Of a stretch of DNA of 64,000 bases, positions 1-10,848 are shown one piece after another. Origin of the DNA: Cephalotus follicularis (lineage: Eukaryota > Streptophyta > Magnoliopsida > Oxalidales > Cephalotaceae); the NCBI GenBank assembly GCA_001972305.1, contig BDDD01000352.1:324451-388450 (forward strand), in the 5' to 3' direction. The notes beneath the pieces were generated by a model. It did not search any database. It was not told where the DNA came from and was given only the letters and a program-made list of their open reading frames with translations. How positions within the stretch are numbered: position 1 is the stretch's first letter; each line of letters opens with the position of its first letter. The position numbers and the translations under genes are program-made.

Positions 1-633
1 GCTTGCTCCGCATCCTCAATGTTCCTGGGCCTGCTAGAGGCTCGTGACTCCCCGGCCAGTGTGGTTGCACGGTCTACCCTGCTCCCCTGGACCGTTCCTA
101 CTCGATGAGGGGCATTGCATCGAGCTCGTACGTCCTCTGCCCCTCTGGCCTCCCCTTGGGGATCCGCCTCCATGGCCTGGTGCTCATGATGCAGTCTTCT
201 GGGATCGTTGGGCTGATCCCGGGTAGTTGATGACTCTGCCCTCTGAGATGCATTGATCTCAGGTCTCCTCCCCAGGGGAATATTGTCCCCTGACCGCCTC
301 GAGGGGAGTCTCTCTCCCCTCAGCGGGTTTCGCCTGGTACCTCGGGGGCGCCCCATCTCCACCACTGGCCTGACAAGGCCACTTTGACCTTGGTTGTTCG
401 CTTGGGCAGGTCTGGCCTGGGTATGGTTGGCTAGATTTGTTGCCAACAGATTTGTGAGATGGTTCATTCCCTGGAGGAGCTGATTGAGTTGCTCCCCTAA
501 TGACGAGAGCTTGTTCTGGAGCCGCAATTTGACCAGCTTCAGGAGGAGGAGACCGGATCTCCTGTTGTCGGCTGCTGGTGGCTCCAGACTGGTTGTTGAC
601 GTTCTTTCTCGAAGGCATGATTCTTGATGGCAT
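1..633 (-). pseudogene. Tat-lineage Gypsy gag, N-terminal fragment (broken)
   Basis: The minus-strand reading frame starts at an ATG at 633 and stays open to 259. It gives a low-complexity Pro/Ser/Gln/Arg-rich polypeptide, typical of the disordered N-terminus of Tat-type gag. After a stop it continues, degenerate, to the window edge. No capsid domain or zinc knuckle falls inside the window. The assignment rests mainly on context: a primer-site-like motif and an LTR lie just upstream on the same strand, where the gag of a Tat element should begin. The product would be the structural particle protein. It is a pseudogene because of the stop at about 258 and because the rest lies outside the window. 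Confidence 0.5.
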
Positions 634-647
634 TTTGCTGCGTTTTT

Positions 648-663
648 CACAGACGGCGTCAAC
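648..663 (-). promoter_or_regulatory. Tat-type primer-binding region
   Basis: On the minus strand this reads GTTGACGCCGTCTGTG. It matches the GGCGCCGTCTGTGG signature normally found just after the 5' LTR of Tat-lineage Gypsy elements. It lies 15 bp upstream of the gag ATG and directly abuts the proposed LTR end. The signature is known for the lineage; the exact tRNA is not resolved here. Confidence 0.5.
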
Positions 664-1219
664 TGTTGATGTAGAAAACCTTCCTTCAACAGTACCCTAC
701 ATGGAGGGCTTTGATTTGTTAATGGAAATGCTTGAATCTATGTCCGAAAAGATGATTGGTTGGTTAGTGATCCCTGCGCAAGTGAAACAAACACGTTGAA
801 GGTCCAGGAGGTTGTTCTCCCGGGGATACTCCGACGCTCAAGTTAGGCAATGCACAGAGAGTTTTAGGTTCTTTTGAAAGTAAAAATGGCTGACCTGTAA
901 AAATCGTTAGTTTTAGTATTAATAGGCCTTGGATATAACTGTAGAGCGTGGAATTCGGAGTTGACAGTTGCCCTTAAGGAAAATGCCCGAGGATCCCGGG
1001 CATTTCCCCTGATCTCTGCCGGATTTAGTGCATTTTCCCTTTAGGACGTGGTGCCGTGTACGTATGTGCCCTCTGTTGTGGGCTGACAACGCCCAGGGAT
1101 AGTGACACACTAAAATGTTTGAACTTATAACGCCTGGCCACATGCCCAGGCCTTAAGAAGACATCTGGCATCTTCTCCTAAGGACACATGACGCCATGCT
1201 TTAAGTAGAATTTTCTCCA
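664..1219 (-). mobile_element. Putative 5' LTR of the Tat-type element
   Basis: The segment begins TGTTGATGTAG on the plus strand next to the primer site and may end at TTCTCCACA near 1219, so on the minus strand it would run TG...CA. It includes GACTTGAGCGTCGGAG (minus strand, around 830-845), a phrase common in Tat-lineage 5' regions. The outer boundary is a guess because no TSD or second LTR is visible. Confidence 0.4.
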
Positions 1220-2500
1220 CATCAATTAGAATTTCACTTTAAACCAATTTAAAGTAAACCAATTTGATAATTATTAAGTGGTCATTCCATTTACTAAGTT
1301 CATTAGTTTTTTTTTTTTTTTTGAACAAAACTAAGTTCATTAGTTCAATCGACTGATATCCTCAAAGTTAGCCGATTTAGTGGATTTAAACTCATAAGGA
1401 TAAACGGAGTTCTAAATTAGCAATTATTGGATCTCAAGCTAATAAATTTAATCGAATTAACTCCGTAAGGTAATGGAACTTAAAATTTCACCCTAACATT
1501 GATCAAAACTAAAAGGACGAATATAAACTTTATTTAACAAAACATATCATAAATCGATGAAGGAAGATGAGACTACCCTCAGGAGGACTTCCGAAACGCG
1601 TGGAGGGGTTGTTGCTTGATGCCATGGCTAGCGGAGCTGACCAAAGTTGCTTCCTTGACTGTGGAGGAGAGATGGTCGTGACTAGAAGCTGCTGGAAGAA
1701 GACCTACTAAATTTGCTGTTGTTTGGTGGAGAATGATGTCCTTGCCGTGACTTAGACGGGCCTAGAAGGAGAAGATCTAGCATGAACTTGTAGTTGAGAG
1801 GGAAATCATGGTTGAAGCTAAGATGGAGGAATTTGCTGCTTTGTCTTGCAAAATTATATTGCAGATCATGAGATATTTTGGGAGATAATGAGATGAAGCA
1901 TAGGTTTGTAATTTGAGAGTATGTTGTTGATTTAATTGTCAATAACTTGATGGAGTCTAATGATGTGTACTGTGAGATTTGTTTTTCTTTGGAGAAAGGT
2001 GGAGTTGATTCCATAAAATTGTGATGCCATGGTTTATTGAGAGAAAGGAGAAGCAATGATATTTTCTTGTTAAATGGGTATAGGCCGGCGTATGAGTTTT
2101 GAGAATTATTGAGAGAGTTTGAAATGTAAAGACAGAGATGTTGATTTTATTGGGTGGTAAATAAATAAATAAGTATATATATAATGAATAGTTGACTTAT
2201 GTGGTTGAAGAAAATTTTGATGATTCTTATTCATGATGATAATAATATATGGTGAATAATTGACAAACGCAGGTCACACATTTAAAAAGAATGGGTCATT
2301 AACTCGGATTAAGATCCTAAGATTAACCGATAAATGCCTGTAAATTAGAATTTGAACGCACCATTTGATTTTTCGTTTGTTTAAAAACTTATAAAACATT
2401 TTTTTGATATTTAAAACTTATTTTCTTTTCATCAATAACGTTTTAAAACAACTTCCGTTATTATAAGTTTATAAACCAACGGCAAAAATTAAATTCACGT
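1220..2500. other. AT-rich DNA without recognised gene
   Basis: Both strands were read. The longest open frame (minus, 1682-2056) is Ser/Leu-rich with no recognisable domain, and the plus strand is full of stops. There is no LTR end pair. The stretch may be old transposon or intergenic DNA; I cannot assign it. It contains the small poly-T insertion listed separately. Confidence 0.6.
1293..1345 (-). mobile_element. Tiny retroposed insertion: poly-T flanked by 16-bp direct repeats
   Basis: The 16-mer ACTAAGTTCATTAGTT occurs at 1293-1308 and again at 1330-1345. Between them are a run of T and GAACAAA (1309-1329). Read on the minus strand this is a 7-nt tail followed by poly-A, bounded by a target-site duplication. 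That is the structure left by target-primed reverse transcription of a very short, 5'-truncated LINE- or SINE-like RNA. Replication slippage is less likely because the duplicated 16-mer is not itself repetitive. Confidence 0.55.
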
Positions 2501-2902
2501 TAAAACTCTTTTAAATTGATATAAAATTAAATATAATACAATGGAACATACAAAATAATTAAACTTACGTGAATGTTATGGATGTCATTAAATGTTTAAT
2601 GCATGGAACCCGATGATTTAAAATCATATGCTACGAAAACTAATCGTGACCTCATGAAATGCACTTTAGCAAACTCACTGGATAATTAGGATAAAACACT
2701 CTGTTAAGTGATCTTGATAAGGATTATCATCTTGGTTGTGATAATTTTCTGTAATCACAACAAAGCAGATAACACTCTATAAAAGAGGCTTCTAGGTTAC
2801 AAGAAAGGAGGAAGAACAAGAACTGAAATCCTAAGAAGATACTCCTCTTTTCTCCTCTGCCCCTCTCAATAATCATCATTGTTCATGTCGGTTCCGTACT
2901 TA
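2500..2902 (+). other. Possible plus-strand LTR 3' part (TATA to end)
   Basis: CTCTATAAAAGAGG at about 2773-2786 is a good plant TATA box. It is followed by a purine-rich leader and a CT-rich block, and then a possible LTR end (GTACTTAACA) near 2902. This is the usual order of the R-U5 part of a Gypsy LTR. No partner LTR, TSD or PBS was found, so the call is tentative. The bases from 2903 to about 3280 hold nothing I recognise. Confidence 0.3.
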
Positions 2903-3286
2903 ACAACCCATTATCAACATCCCGATTTTCTAAAAAAAATACACATAAAACACCCTCGAGCTTGGTCATCCAAAGACTCATCAGCGAAAGTCGGACGTGA
3001 ATCCATTTTTACTTACCAGAAGTTGCAAAAACAAAAACTTCAGTGAAGAAAGGAGATCAAACAAAAACAAATCGTCAAAGTTGACGAAAGAAAAATATAA
3101 TATTTTAGCGAAGGAATACTCAAGAACAAGTTTGTTGTTATTCCGGAACAGGTTGAAGATTTTGGATTATCTTCAAAAACTATAAGGCGAGAGAGTATGG
3201 GAGAATTTTGTGAAGGCTTAGATCTTGAGAGAGATTGAGAAATTAGAAAATGAGAAGTATGATAGAGAAGTAGGGAAGGATGTACC

Positions 3287-3295
3287 TTATATAGG
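3287..3295 (-). promoter_or_regulatory. TATA box (minus strand)
   Basis: CCTATATAAGG on the minus strand lies just downstream of the 21-bp tandem array, in that strand's sense. The order array, then TATA, then purine-rich leader suggests the U3/R boundary of a minus-oriented LTR spanning roughly 2.9-4.07 kb. Neither LTR end is proven. Confidence 0.35.
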
Positions 3296-3305
3296 CCTCT
3301 CAATG

Positions 3306-3452
3306 CCTCGAGAATCTCAAAGGAAACCATGAGAATCCTAACAGATGTCTCAAAAATCCCAAAGGATGCCTCGAGAATCCCAACAGTCACCTCTAGAATC
3401 TTATGAGACACCTCGAGAATCCAAAAGGAAGCCTCAAAAATCTCAAAAGAGT
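3306..3452. repeat. Seven 21-bp tandem units
   Basis: Units start at 3306, 3327, 3348, 3369, 3390, 3411 and 3432, each exactly 21 bp, with consensus CCTCGAGAATCCCAAAAGGAT. The length never drifts, so a minus-strand open frame (3040-3465) crosses the array in phase and encodes a 7-residue repeat (ILEASFG-like). There is no other sign that this frame is a real gene. Confidence 0.85.
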
Positions 3453-3550
3453 ATTTAAAATTCACTCCCTTTAAAAACTACCTCCAGAAACAAGGCTAGA
3501 AGGATGTAGACAGATCTAGAAAGTCGTTCATCTACAATGGACGCATGCGG

Positions 3551-4048
3551 CACCTCGGTCCTAATCGAGTTATTTCGCTATCCATGCAGTGCTCATATTG
3601 ACTTGTTAAAGTTCTTAATCCGTAGCTAAAAAACACCTCGGTCCTAACCGAGTTCTTTTGCTATCCACGTAGTGCTCGGATTGACTTATTGAAGTCCTTA
3701 ATCTATAGCTAAAAAACACCTCGGCCATAATCGGGTTCTTTTGCTATCTACATAGTGTTTGGATTGAGATGTTGCAATCCTTAATCCATAGCTAAAAAAC
3801 ACCTCGGTCCTGACCCAAATATTTTTTTATCTACGCAGTGCTCGAATTGACTTGTTGAAGTCCTTAATCCGTAGCTGAAAAACAACTGGTCCTAACCGAG
3901 TTCATTTTCTATCTACGTAGTGCTCGGATTGACTTATTAAAGTCCTTAATCCATAGATGAAAAATACCTCAGTCCTAACCCAGTTCTTGGGCTAGTCTAA
4001 TATTGGTCGATTAAGATTCCTAAAGACAATCATAATGATCTTGGTTCT
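3551..4048. repeat. About six 83-bp tandem units
   Basis: The phrase CACCTCGGTCCTAACCGAG recurs at about 3551, 3634, 3717, 3800, 3883 and 3966, a constant 83-bp period. Each unit also holds a TAGTGCTCGGATTGACTT-like block. The last unit is degenerate. Arrays of this kind occur in the LTRs or the 3' untranslated region of Tat-lineage elements. Confidence 0.85.
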
Positions 4049-4068
4049 AGTCGAGTTGCTTTCCTAGG

Positions 4069-4468
4069 TGTAACACCCCACGCTTGGGTAACAAACCCAA
4101 AACGTTACATTCAATACAAGCGTTATAGTAGTCGGGCCTAAGATACATATCAAAAAGTATGATAAATTTAAAACTTTATTACACACATGTATCAAGCTTA
4201 TAAAAGTAAGGTTACAGAAACAATACAGATTATTACAAGCTCGATTAAAGTGCAATACACGTTACAACAAGTACAGTAGTTATACATGAATGATAAAGCG
4301 ATAAAAGGTCCAATCTTCCAACAGCAAACAACAATAGCAACTAAGAGCCTCCATATCCACTGGGCCCGAAAGAGCTACCTGAAATCAAAGTAAATGCCCC
4401 ATCTCGAAGGATGGGTTAGCCATAGGGCCAAGTAGGTACATCCCCATGTGGAGATTATGTTATATAAC
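4069..4468 (-). mobile_element. LTR fragment I, minus orientation
   Basis: It begins TGTAACACCCC, the inverted form of the GGGGTGTTACA end typical of Tekay-like Gypsy LTRs. At about 4407 it carries the GGATGGGTTAGCC phrase seen in the other such LTRs here. It is cut at 4469 by the start of another LTR. Its remainder was not identified. Confidence 0.6.
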
Positions 4469-4675
4469 TGTAATACCCTGTTTGTCCGTACTTATTTTCG
4501 GGCTTTTTATCTGTTTCGATAAGTAGTTGTGTAATGACCAGAAATTTTCATTAGAGATATTATCAAATACTACAAGGGACCCGTAATATGACCCTAACGC
4601 TCGGGGGCATTCGGGGGTTCCGTCCAAGGTGGTGTTGTGTGTGCACTGTCAATGTGCGTTTTGTACCACAAAGCG

Positions 4676-4895
4676 TCGATAGTTATTTTAAGGAGTCGAC
4701 GGTTTGGCTTCTTTTGTGGGCACTGAATTTGTGAGTTAAAGCATCGACGGTTTGTTATAGTGTAATGGAGAAAGCGGCGACGCTTTCAAGCGTTATTTTT
4801 CCTTTGTTACGCATCAACCGGCAGCGCTTAAAGGGCAAAGCGGCAGCGCTTTGGGGTTTAAGCGGCGACGCTTAGCGCTTAACCTCCGACGCTTT
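4676..4895. repeat. AAGCGTCGACGCTT-type palindrome array
   Basis: Many half and whole copies of the motif occur, such as GAGTCGACGGTTTG, GCATCGACGGTTTG, AGCGGCGACGCTT and CTCCGACGCTTTA, spaced roughly 15-40 bp apart. The last copy ends about 97 bp before the TATA box at 4991. Confidence 0.8.
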
Positions 4896-4990
4896 AAGAA
4901 AAAGGGCGCGTGTCAGGCAATGGACGAAAGAAGAGGATACGTGTCGACTTGATGGAGAAAATGACAAAACGAAGGCGGCTGTTACTCCCC

Positions 4991-4998
4991 TATAAATA
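4991..4998 (+). promoter_or_regulatory. TATA box of solo LTR
   Basis: CCCCTATAAATACTGG, followed by a GA-rich leader, in the expected place of the LTR promoter. Confidence 0.7.
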
Positions 4999-5930
4999 CT
5001 GGTCCATTCTTAGTGCATTCGGCAGAAAGAAGAGAGAGAGTTGTCCGAGAAAGAGAGAGAAAGAAGGAGAGTCTAAGAGAAAAAAAAGAGTCTGGGAGAG
5101 AAAGAAGGAGAGGAAGAAAGAGAGATAGGAGAAAAGAGAAAAGTAGGGGAATTCTGCTAAAATTTTAGTGTAGAAATTATTTTAGTATAGAGAAGGAGAG
5201 TTCTGCTGAGATTGGTATAAAGGATGAAAGAAGGAGAATAAAGCAAGGAAAGAATTCCTAATCACCTTTCTAAAGTATTTTATGGTGGTAAGGAAAAATC
5301 TTACTTTCGTCAAAGTACTTTATTCCACTTATTTTCTAAATTATTAAATGTTGTATTTTCTGATATTTCACTATAGCTTTATTTACCAGTTAAAATTTAC
5401 GAATTCGTTGAAATATTTACGTTAATTTTATTTACGAATTTTAGCTTTCTGAATTCGTTAAGATATTTACTTTAACGTTAATGCTTTAAATTTTTCTTTG
5501 AGAATTATACAACGGATTATTATGCTTTATGTATTCCGAAATTCTGCAAATTTTTATATGTTTATATTCTACTATTACAAAATTTATGATTTTATCGTTA
5601 GAAGTTATTGAAATGTCTACCATGATTTTACTGTTTTAAACTCAGTTTTACAAATGTTTTACAGTACTGTTTTATTAATGTTTTGAGCTGATCACTCAAA
5701 GTATTAAGAAATGTTTTTACGAAATGAGAAAAGGCAACAAACTGAGATGAACAACGACTGGATTGCGATCCAAGGTGGGTTAATCTAGTAAAAGATTAAT
5801 GTTATGAGTGGAGAGTGCTCACAGACATGCATGTAATGTAAGGATAGTAATCGGGGAGTGCACAATGCCCCGGTGAAGCAATGGTTCAATTGGGTCTGTT
5901 TTTATGTTTTTATGACCCCTCAGTTATTTA

Positions 5931-6048
5931 TGAAATGTTTTGATTCATGAGATATAATCAGAAAAAGAAATGAAATATTCTGTTTCATGAGATATGATCA
6001 GAAAAGAAATGAAATGTTTTGTTTCATGAGATATGAACAGAAAAGAAT
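5931..6048. repeat. Three ~40-bp tandem units
   Basis: Units begin at 5931, 5971 and 6010 with TGAAATGTTTTG or a close variant, and contain CATGAGATATGATCAGAAAAG. They lie inside the solo LTR. Confidence 0.75.
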
Positions 6049-8094
6049 GAATGCGATTTTGAAAAGGAAATGAATGTGAAACGTGCTGGTGTTTATACCA
6101 GAAAAGGATTTTAAATGACATTTCGTTTTCAAGTATGACTGGGCTATATACCAGAAAATGTATGATTTCGAAAATGTTCTGATTTTACAAAAATTATCAA
6201 AAAAATCGATTTCGACATGCGAAAAGTTCTAGTTTTATAAAAAAATGGAAGATGATTTTCAATAATGTTTGGAAACGTATAATTTGCAAATGTTTTGATA
6301 AAGATTATCAAAAACAATGGATTTCAATAACGTTTTATAACTATGATTCTTACTGAGCTATTTAAGCTCATTCCTTGCAATGTTTTTGTTTCCAAATAAA
6401 ATATTTTCCAGGAGACGATCGAAGGTGGAGATTACGAGTATTAGAGAAAGTTCGTAAAGGAAGTTTTGGAAAGAAGGTATGTTATGTATCAACTACTTTT
6501 GACATAACAAGTTTATGTTTCCGTTGTATAACGCTGTTATGACAAGTCTATGTTTTCCGCTGGGATAGACGACGAGTAGACGTAAATGTATAGAAATAAA
6601 TGCTATAATTATAATGTTTTGATACGATGATGTTGTTTAGAAATTGGTGTTGAGAGTTATAGAATATATTTGAGGCTTATAATTCCACTGTAAATTGTTA
6701 GGAGTATGAAATTTTTTATGAAATAAGGATATTTGAAGATATCAAGTTATCGAGTATGATGTAGTGTTTCCGCTGTTATGTATCGCTGTTAGAAATGATC
6801 GTCATTATGTTTAAAGTTTTCAAGTGAAAAGTATGATAATTCTAAAAGTTGGTGTTAAAGGCTGTAAAGGTATCCTGTGAAGTTTATGATAGAAATGATT
6901 AATGATAATTCTAAGTATATTTTGAAGATTATGAGTTTATCGAATACGATTTAAGTAATATCATTGAATTGTTATAATGTCACATATCGTTAAATGATTA
7001 AACGATTTGATGGTCAATGGTTCACCCCACGTAACGCACCGCATTCTTGAGGCTCGCTTTGAGCATAAAGTGAACTCGGGTCGGGGACGTTATAAGTTGT
7101 CTACTTTATGTTTGGTTTATGAGTCGGGCTGACTGATACTAGCCTTGACTTTGGGTATGTCATTATGTGTATGTGTTTTGGTTGAGTTTATGTTATATAT
7201 ATATACATATTAAATTTATTAAACATGCTTTTTTTTAAAACCTTTTAAAATAAAAGTCTTTTAATCTTTATTTCTTTCTCTCCCTCCCTTATCTCTCCCG
7301 TCTCTTTCTCCCTCTCACTACTCTCTTCCGCTTATCTCTCCCTTTTTCCTTTTTCTCTCCCTAAAAATCGCCTCTTTTTCCTTATCCAAACCGATTTTGT
7401 TTCCTTATTCCCTATCTTACCCGTTTTGCTTCCTTTTTATTATTTAAGTATGCTAATGCCATCGTTTTCTGCCATTCTCTTTCCTTTGGTTGGTGATTGT
7501 CGAACCTGCCATTGTGAATTAGTTGTGTTCTTTGTGTCTCTTGCTTCATCAATCAGGTTTGTCTCTTCAAGGTTCAATTTTAGGATGTGTTTTATTTGTA
7601 TATGTATGGCATTGCCAATCTTGAACCATGTGTTTTCTCTTCTTTTTTATTTCTGTCAACAGTCGTGTTTAAGCTTTGAGAATTCTGTGTTCTCCTACAG
7701 ATTGTGTCGTCATTGCAGGTCAGTTTGTTGCCTTGTTGTGATGGTTATTTTGTTAGTTTTTTCATGAATCCATTTTTGCATGTATAGGCTGCTAGAGTTT
7801 AAATTTAATATTAGTTTCTGCAGTTACATGTACTGCCAATTGTTTTGAGTGTGTTAGCAAGCCTGTAGACATCTCATGTGTGTTATGCAAACTGGTTTTG
7901 GTAAATGATAATGATAATTGGATAGAAAATGGGATTATGCAAATGTATGAAATGGTTTGAGTTCATCCCTCACCTTAAGTTAATCACTGTCAACATATCT
8001 TTCTTTAATTCAGTGTTGTGTTATCATTTTAAATACCAGACAGAGTCATTTTAAGTGTTGGTAGTCATCTAGCTTTGAGTAATCCGAGTTTTGG

Positions 8095-8260
8095 CAGCAA
8101 GATTGCACAAAACTGTCATAGTCTGCTGTTCTGTCACCCAGAACAGTCGACTGCCTACGTGAACAGTCGGATGTTTCATTTGGGTAGTCGACTGTGTGTA
8201 TGAAATCAGTCGGCTGTTTTGTCTTGCACAGTCGACTGGACCCCTGTCACAGTCTGCCTA
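8095..8260. repeat. CAGTCGACTG palindrome array in LTR J
   Basis: Perfect CAGTCGACTG copies lie at 8144-8153 and 8229-8238, with degenerate copies (AACAGTCGGATG, TAGTCGACTG, CAGTCGGCTG) between. Spacing is about 20-30 bp. Confidence 0.8.
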
Positions 8261-8384
8261 AATCAGCGTTGATAAGATTGACCAGATTGCAATCCCGTGA
8301 TCAAAGTGTCGTTGGTTTCGATCTAAGTGACGACGCTTAAATGTTACCGTTACGTCTTAATTTGAATCTTCCTGTTTAACCTTC
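8255..8384 (-). mobile_element. Copia LTR fragment K, left piece
   Basis: On the minus strand it shares the GGGATTGCAATCTG and CTTATCAACGCT phrases with the LTRs of the adjacent gag-only element. It is thus part of an inverted LTR of the same family. It was split by insertion of the 8390-16427 element and continues at 16433. Confidence 0.6.
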
Positions 8385-8555
8385 GCCAGTGTTGACATTT
8401 TTGTCTCAGTCCTAAATTTTGATGATAACATATTTGAATCTAATCAGTTTCAGTTTATGTGCTAGTTGACAAAGTTGAAATTTAGACAAAGTAAATATGC
8501 GAAGTGTTATATGCAAGTTGAGAATGGCGGATATCCAGGCAAAGTTGGACATTAA

Positions 8556-8862
8556 GCGTCGAAGGCCAGATTAAAGCGTCAACACTAATGGCATTAAGTG
8601 TCAAAGGCATTGGCATTAAGCGTCGAAGTTGATAACTCTAAGCGCTAGCAGTTCAGCACTAAACGGTGACAGTTAGGCACAAAGCGCCAGCAGTTTAAGA
8701 ACAAAGCGGCAACGCTTTATTCAAAGCAGCAGCAGTTTGCAAAGCGCCAAGATAAAATTGTCAAAACGGCAAAGCTTTACACTGGGAAACTGGAATTTAA
8801 GGCGTAACGGTAACATCTAAGCGCCGACGCTTAGAATTAAACTAGCGATGCTTTAGACGGGG
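8556..8862. repeat. AAGCGTCGACGCTT-type array, 5' LTR
   Basis: There are about a dozen half-sites such as TTAAGCGTCGAAGG, AAAGCGGCAACGCTTT and AAGCGCCGACGCTTAG. The array ends about 105 bp before the TATA box at 8966. It is repeated in the 3' LTR. Confidence 0.8.
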
Positions 8863-8965
8863 ATTGCAATCTGCAATATCTTATCAACGCTTAATTCAAG
8901 GAAGACTTTCTAAATTAATTCCAACGGCTTTGTGACATCTCCAACGGCTATATTCTGAAGAATAC

Positions 8966-8973
8966 TATAAAAA
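8966..8973 (+). promoter_or_regulatory. TATA box, 5' LTR
   Basis: ACTATAAAAAGGAGGC. The same sequence occurs at about 15819 in the 3' LTR. Confidence 0.75.
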
Positions 8974-9571
8974 GGAGGCTTAGTTCATAACCAAAATGAT
9001 CCAACAACAGCAACCAACACTGAAATCATTCATATAAAGAATCTGTCCATTTGTAGAGCTTTATCGTTGTTATCTCAACCTGTTGTTCATGTGAGTTTAT
9101 CTGTTCTATATCAAACCTTATAGAGGTTACACAAGGTTACCAAACATCGTTACATCAATTCTATTGTATAAGGGGAGTGAACCCTTCGATCCATATTGGG
9201 GAGTGAACCCAAGGTGTTGTGATTGAGTTCCATCACAGAAAAGTGTAAGGTGTACCGAATAGCTCCTGCAAAAATATTCGGAGATTGTATTCAAGTTGAA
9301 TACTAGTGGAATCTCAAGAGGTCTTGAGAAAAGTGGACGTAGGAAAGAGTTTGGCCGAACCACTTTAAAACTCTGTTTGTAATTTCTTACTCTCTCTCTC
9401 TTTACTGCTATTGTTGTTTTATATCGAATTGCTACTGCTTATATCTTTGCATATACTCATTATATATTGAAGTGTTGATTTAAGTTTTATATTGTTAAGT
9501 ATATAAGAAAATGTTCAATTTTGCCTAAATACCCAATTCAACCTCTTCTTGGGTTGCCATAATTTATTTCA

Positions 9572-9588
9572 ATTGGTACAGAGGCCGG
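9572..9588 (+). promoter_or_regulatory. Degenerate iMet primer-binding site
   Basis: ATTGGTACAGAGGCC directly follows the LTR. It resembles the usual ATTGGTATCAGAGCC complementary to the 3' end of initiator tRNA-Met, but with bases lost or changed. Confidence 0.6.
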
Positions 9589-9627
9589 TTATCTTATTAT
9601 TCTTAATTGTTAGAGATATAAAGATCC

Positions 9628-9698
9628 ATGGTAATTTCAATGAATCTAAACATGGGGTTTGAAGGTTCATCAATAAGTAGACCTACCTACTTTGATGG
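9628..9698 (+). pseudogene. gag of the outer gag-only element, first segment
   Basis: The ATG at 9628 (or the in-frame ATG at 9652) opens a frame ending ...SRPTYFDG. This is the conserved start of SIRE-type Copia gag, where the motif Y-F-D-G-x-N-Y-x-x-W-K follows. The frame is cut after GATGG by the nested element. The rest (N-N-C-S-F-W-K-T-K-M...) resumes at 13225, so the two parts join exactly once the insert and one TSD copy are removed. Confidence 0.75.
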
Positions 9699-10447
9699 TG
9701 TTGGAATGTATGGCAACCTTAAACAACAAATATGTATGCGGAAAATACAATTTAAGCTATGAACATAAACAATCACACAAGAACAAATATTGCAATAGAA
9801 AATAAAGAGATAAGGGTTAGAGAGTGCAAAAGAATTTATAGTGGTTCGGCAAATCCGTGCCTACGTCCACTTCCTCAAGAATCCCTTGAGTTTCCACTAG
9901 AATCCCCTAGCAACCTTTGATTTTCGACTTACGGGTGCAAATCAAAGCAAACCACCTTTACAATTGATTTAACTTCCGGGTGTAAATCAATAAACACCTA
10001 ACAAGGGTTCACTCCCCTCAAGTACAAAGAATGATAAATGTGAAGTGTGTTGTGTTTACAATAACCTCTCAATAGGTTGGATGTGAAAGTGTAATCTAGA
10101 TACAAGCTTTGGATATGAAAGTGTTTAGCAAGAGCTTGATGTTCTTTTCTCTTTGTAAGTGTGCAAGTTGAGCTTGGATGTTGACTTGATCAAATGTTGT
10201 GTTCTTGTCACTTAAATCTTGTTTCTTGGTTTGTATTTATAGCTTTCTTCATATTATAGCCGTTGGTGAAGAAATAGAGCCGTTGGAGAAGTGTTGGAAG
10301 TTGTTGCATAAAGAATGGCTCTTTAAAACAAGTTCTGACATAGTTCCAGCAGTCCAAAGCGTCGACTGAGTAGCCTTAAGCGTCGACGGTCATGTGACCG
10401 TTGGGGATCTCAATTTTGAATTCTCTGCATGAAGCGCAGGCTTCCCC
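9699..10447 (-). mobile_element. Truncated 3' LTR of nested element
   Basis: It matches 12059 to about 12807 almost perfectly, then diverges at GCGCAGG|CTTCCCC. The U3 start (about 410 bp, including most of the palindrome array) is absent. Confidence 0.85.
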
Positions 10448-10848
10448 TTAATCTAACATTTAATTTTCATTTTTCAAAAGATAGAGATATATGGCATTAT
10501 ATGGCATTCTCCCCCTTTTTCCATGAACTCTCCCTTAACACATTCTTCATTTAAAAACACATTTTCATATCTAGCTCCCCCTAAGCATATGCTATCAATT
10601 TTTTTCTTAATCATAAAGCATTCTCCCCCTTTTTTGTTAGCATCAAAAAGATAATTTTAACAAGAATAGATACCAATTGTTTCATTTTAAAGTGATATAA
10701 AAAGAGAATAAAGGAAATAAAAAACAATTGTTGAAGCAACAAGAATATCAACATAATATCAATACCTCCCCCTCAACTAGGGCTTTCTCCCCAAGTTATG
10801 TACTTGAACATATTGAGCTTGAATTCAAGTACACCTACAAAACAAAGT

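Larger units (their letters stand above)
4530..7094 (+). mobile_element. Solo LTR, 2.6 kb, TSD AGTTG
   Basis: It begins TGTAATGACC and ends GGGGACGTTATA. The 5-bp sequence AGTTG flanks it at 4525-4529 and 7095-7099, so the borders are exact. It contains no coding region. A TCGA-palindrome array (about 4676-4895) is followed by TATA at 4991, a purine-rich leader, and 40-bp repeats further on. The termini and size fit a Tekay-like Gypsy LTR. A solo LTR is what remains after recombination between the two LTRs of a full element. Confidence 0.9.
4469..8255 (+). mobile_element. LTR fragment J, interrupted by a solo LTR
   Basis: It starts TGTAATACCCTG at 4469. It is interrupted at 4530-7094 and resumes at 7095 after the TSD. 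It holds a pyrimidine-rich block at about 7260-7440 and a CAGTCGACTG array at 8095-8260. The 3' end is lost where an inverted Copia LTR fragment takes over near 8255. The open frame at 7426-7767 has no recognisable domain. Confidence 0.5.
8390..9571 (+). mobile_element. 5' LTR of gag-only element
   Basis: It runs from TGTTGACATTTTTGTCTCAG to TTTATTTCA, 1182 bp, and pairs with 15265-16427 along its full length. It contains a palindrome array (8556-8862) and TATA at 8966. Confidence 0.9.

Noticed and set aside
1682..2056. 124-codon minus-strand frame as a host gene
   Set aside because: Ser/Leu-rich with no domain, and no promoter or splice context was recognised.
3551..4048. Regular 83-bp repeats as a CRISPR-like array
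   Set aside because: The whole unit is repeated, with no unique spacers, and the context is plant retrotransposon DNA.
5040..5130. GA-rich stretch encoding a Lys/Arg/Glu peptide
   Set aside because: Typical purine-rich leader just after the LTR TATA box; low complexity.
7426..7767. 113-codon plus-strand frame in LTR J
   Set aside because: Hydrophobic and Cys-rich because of a pyrimidine-rich LTR block; no recognisable domain and it lies between LTR parts.
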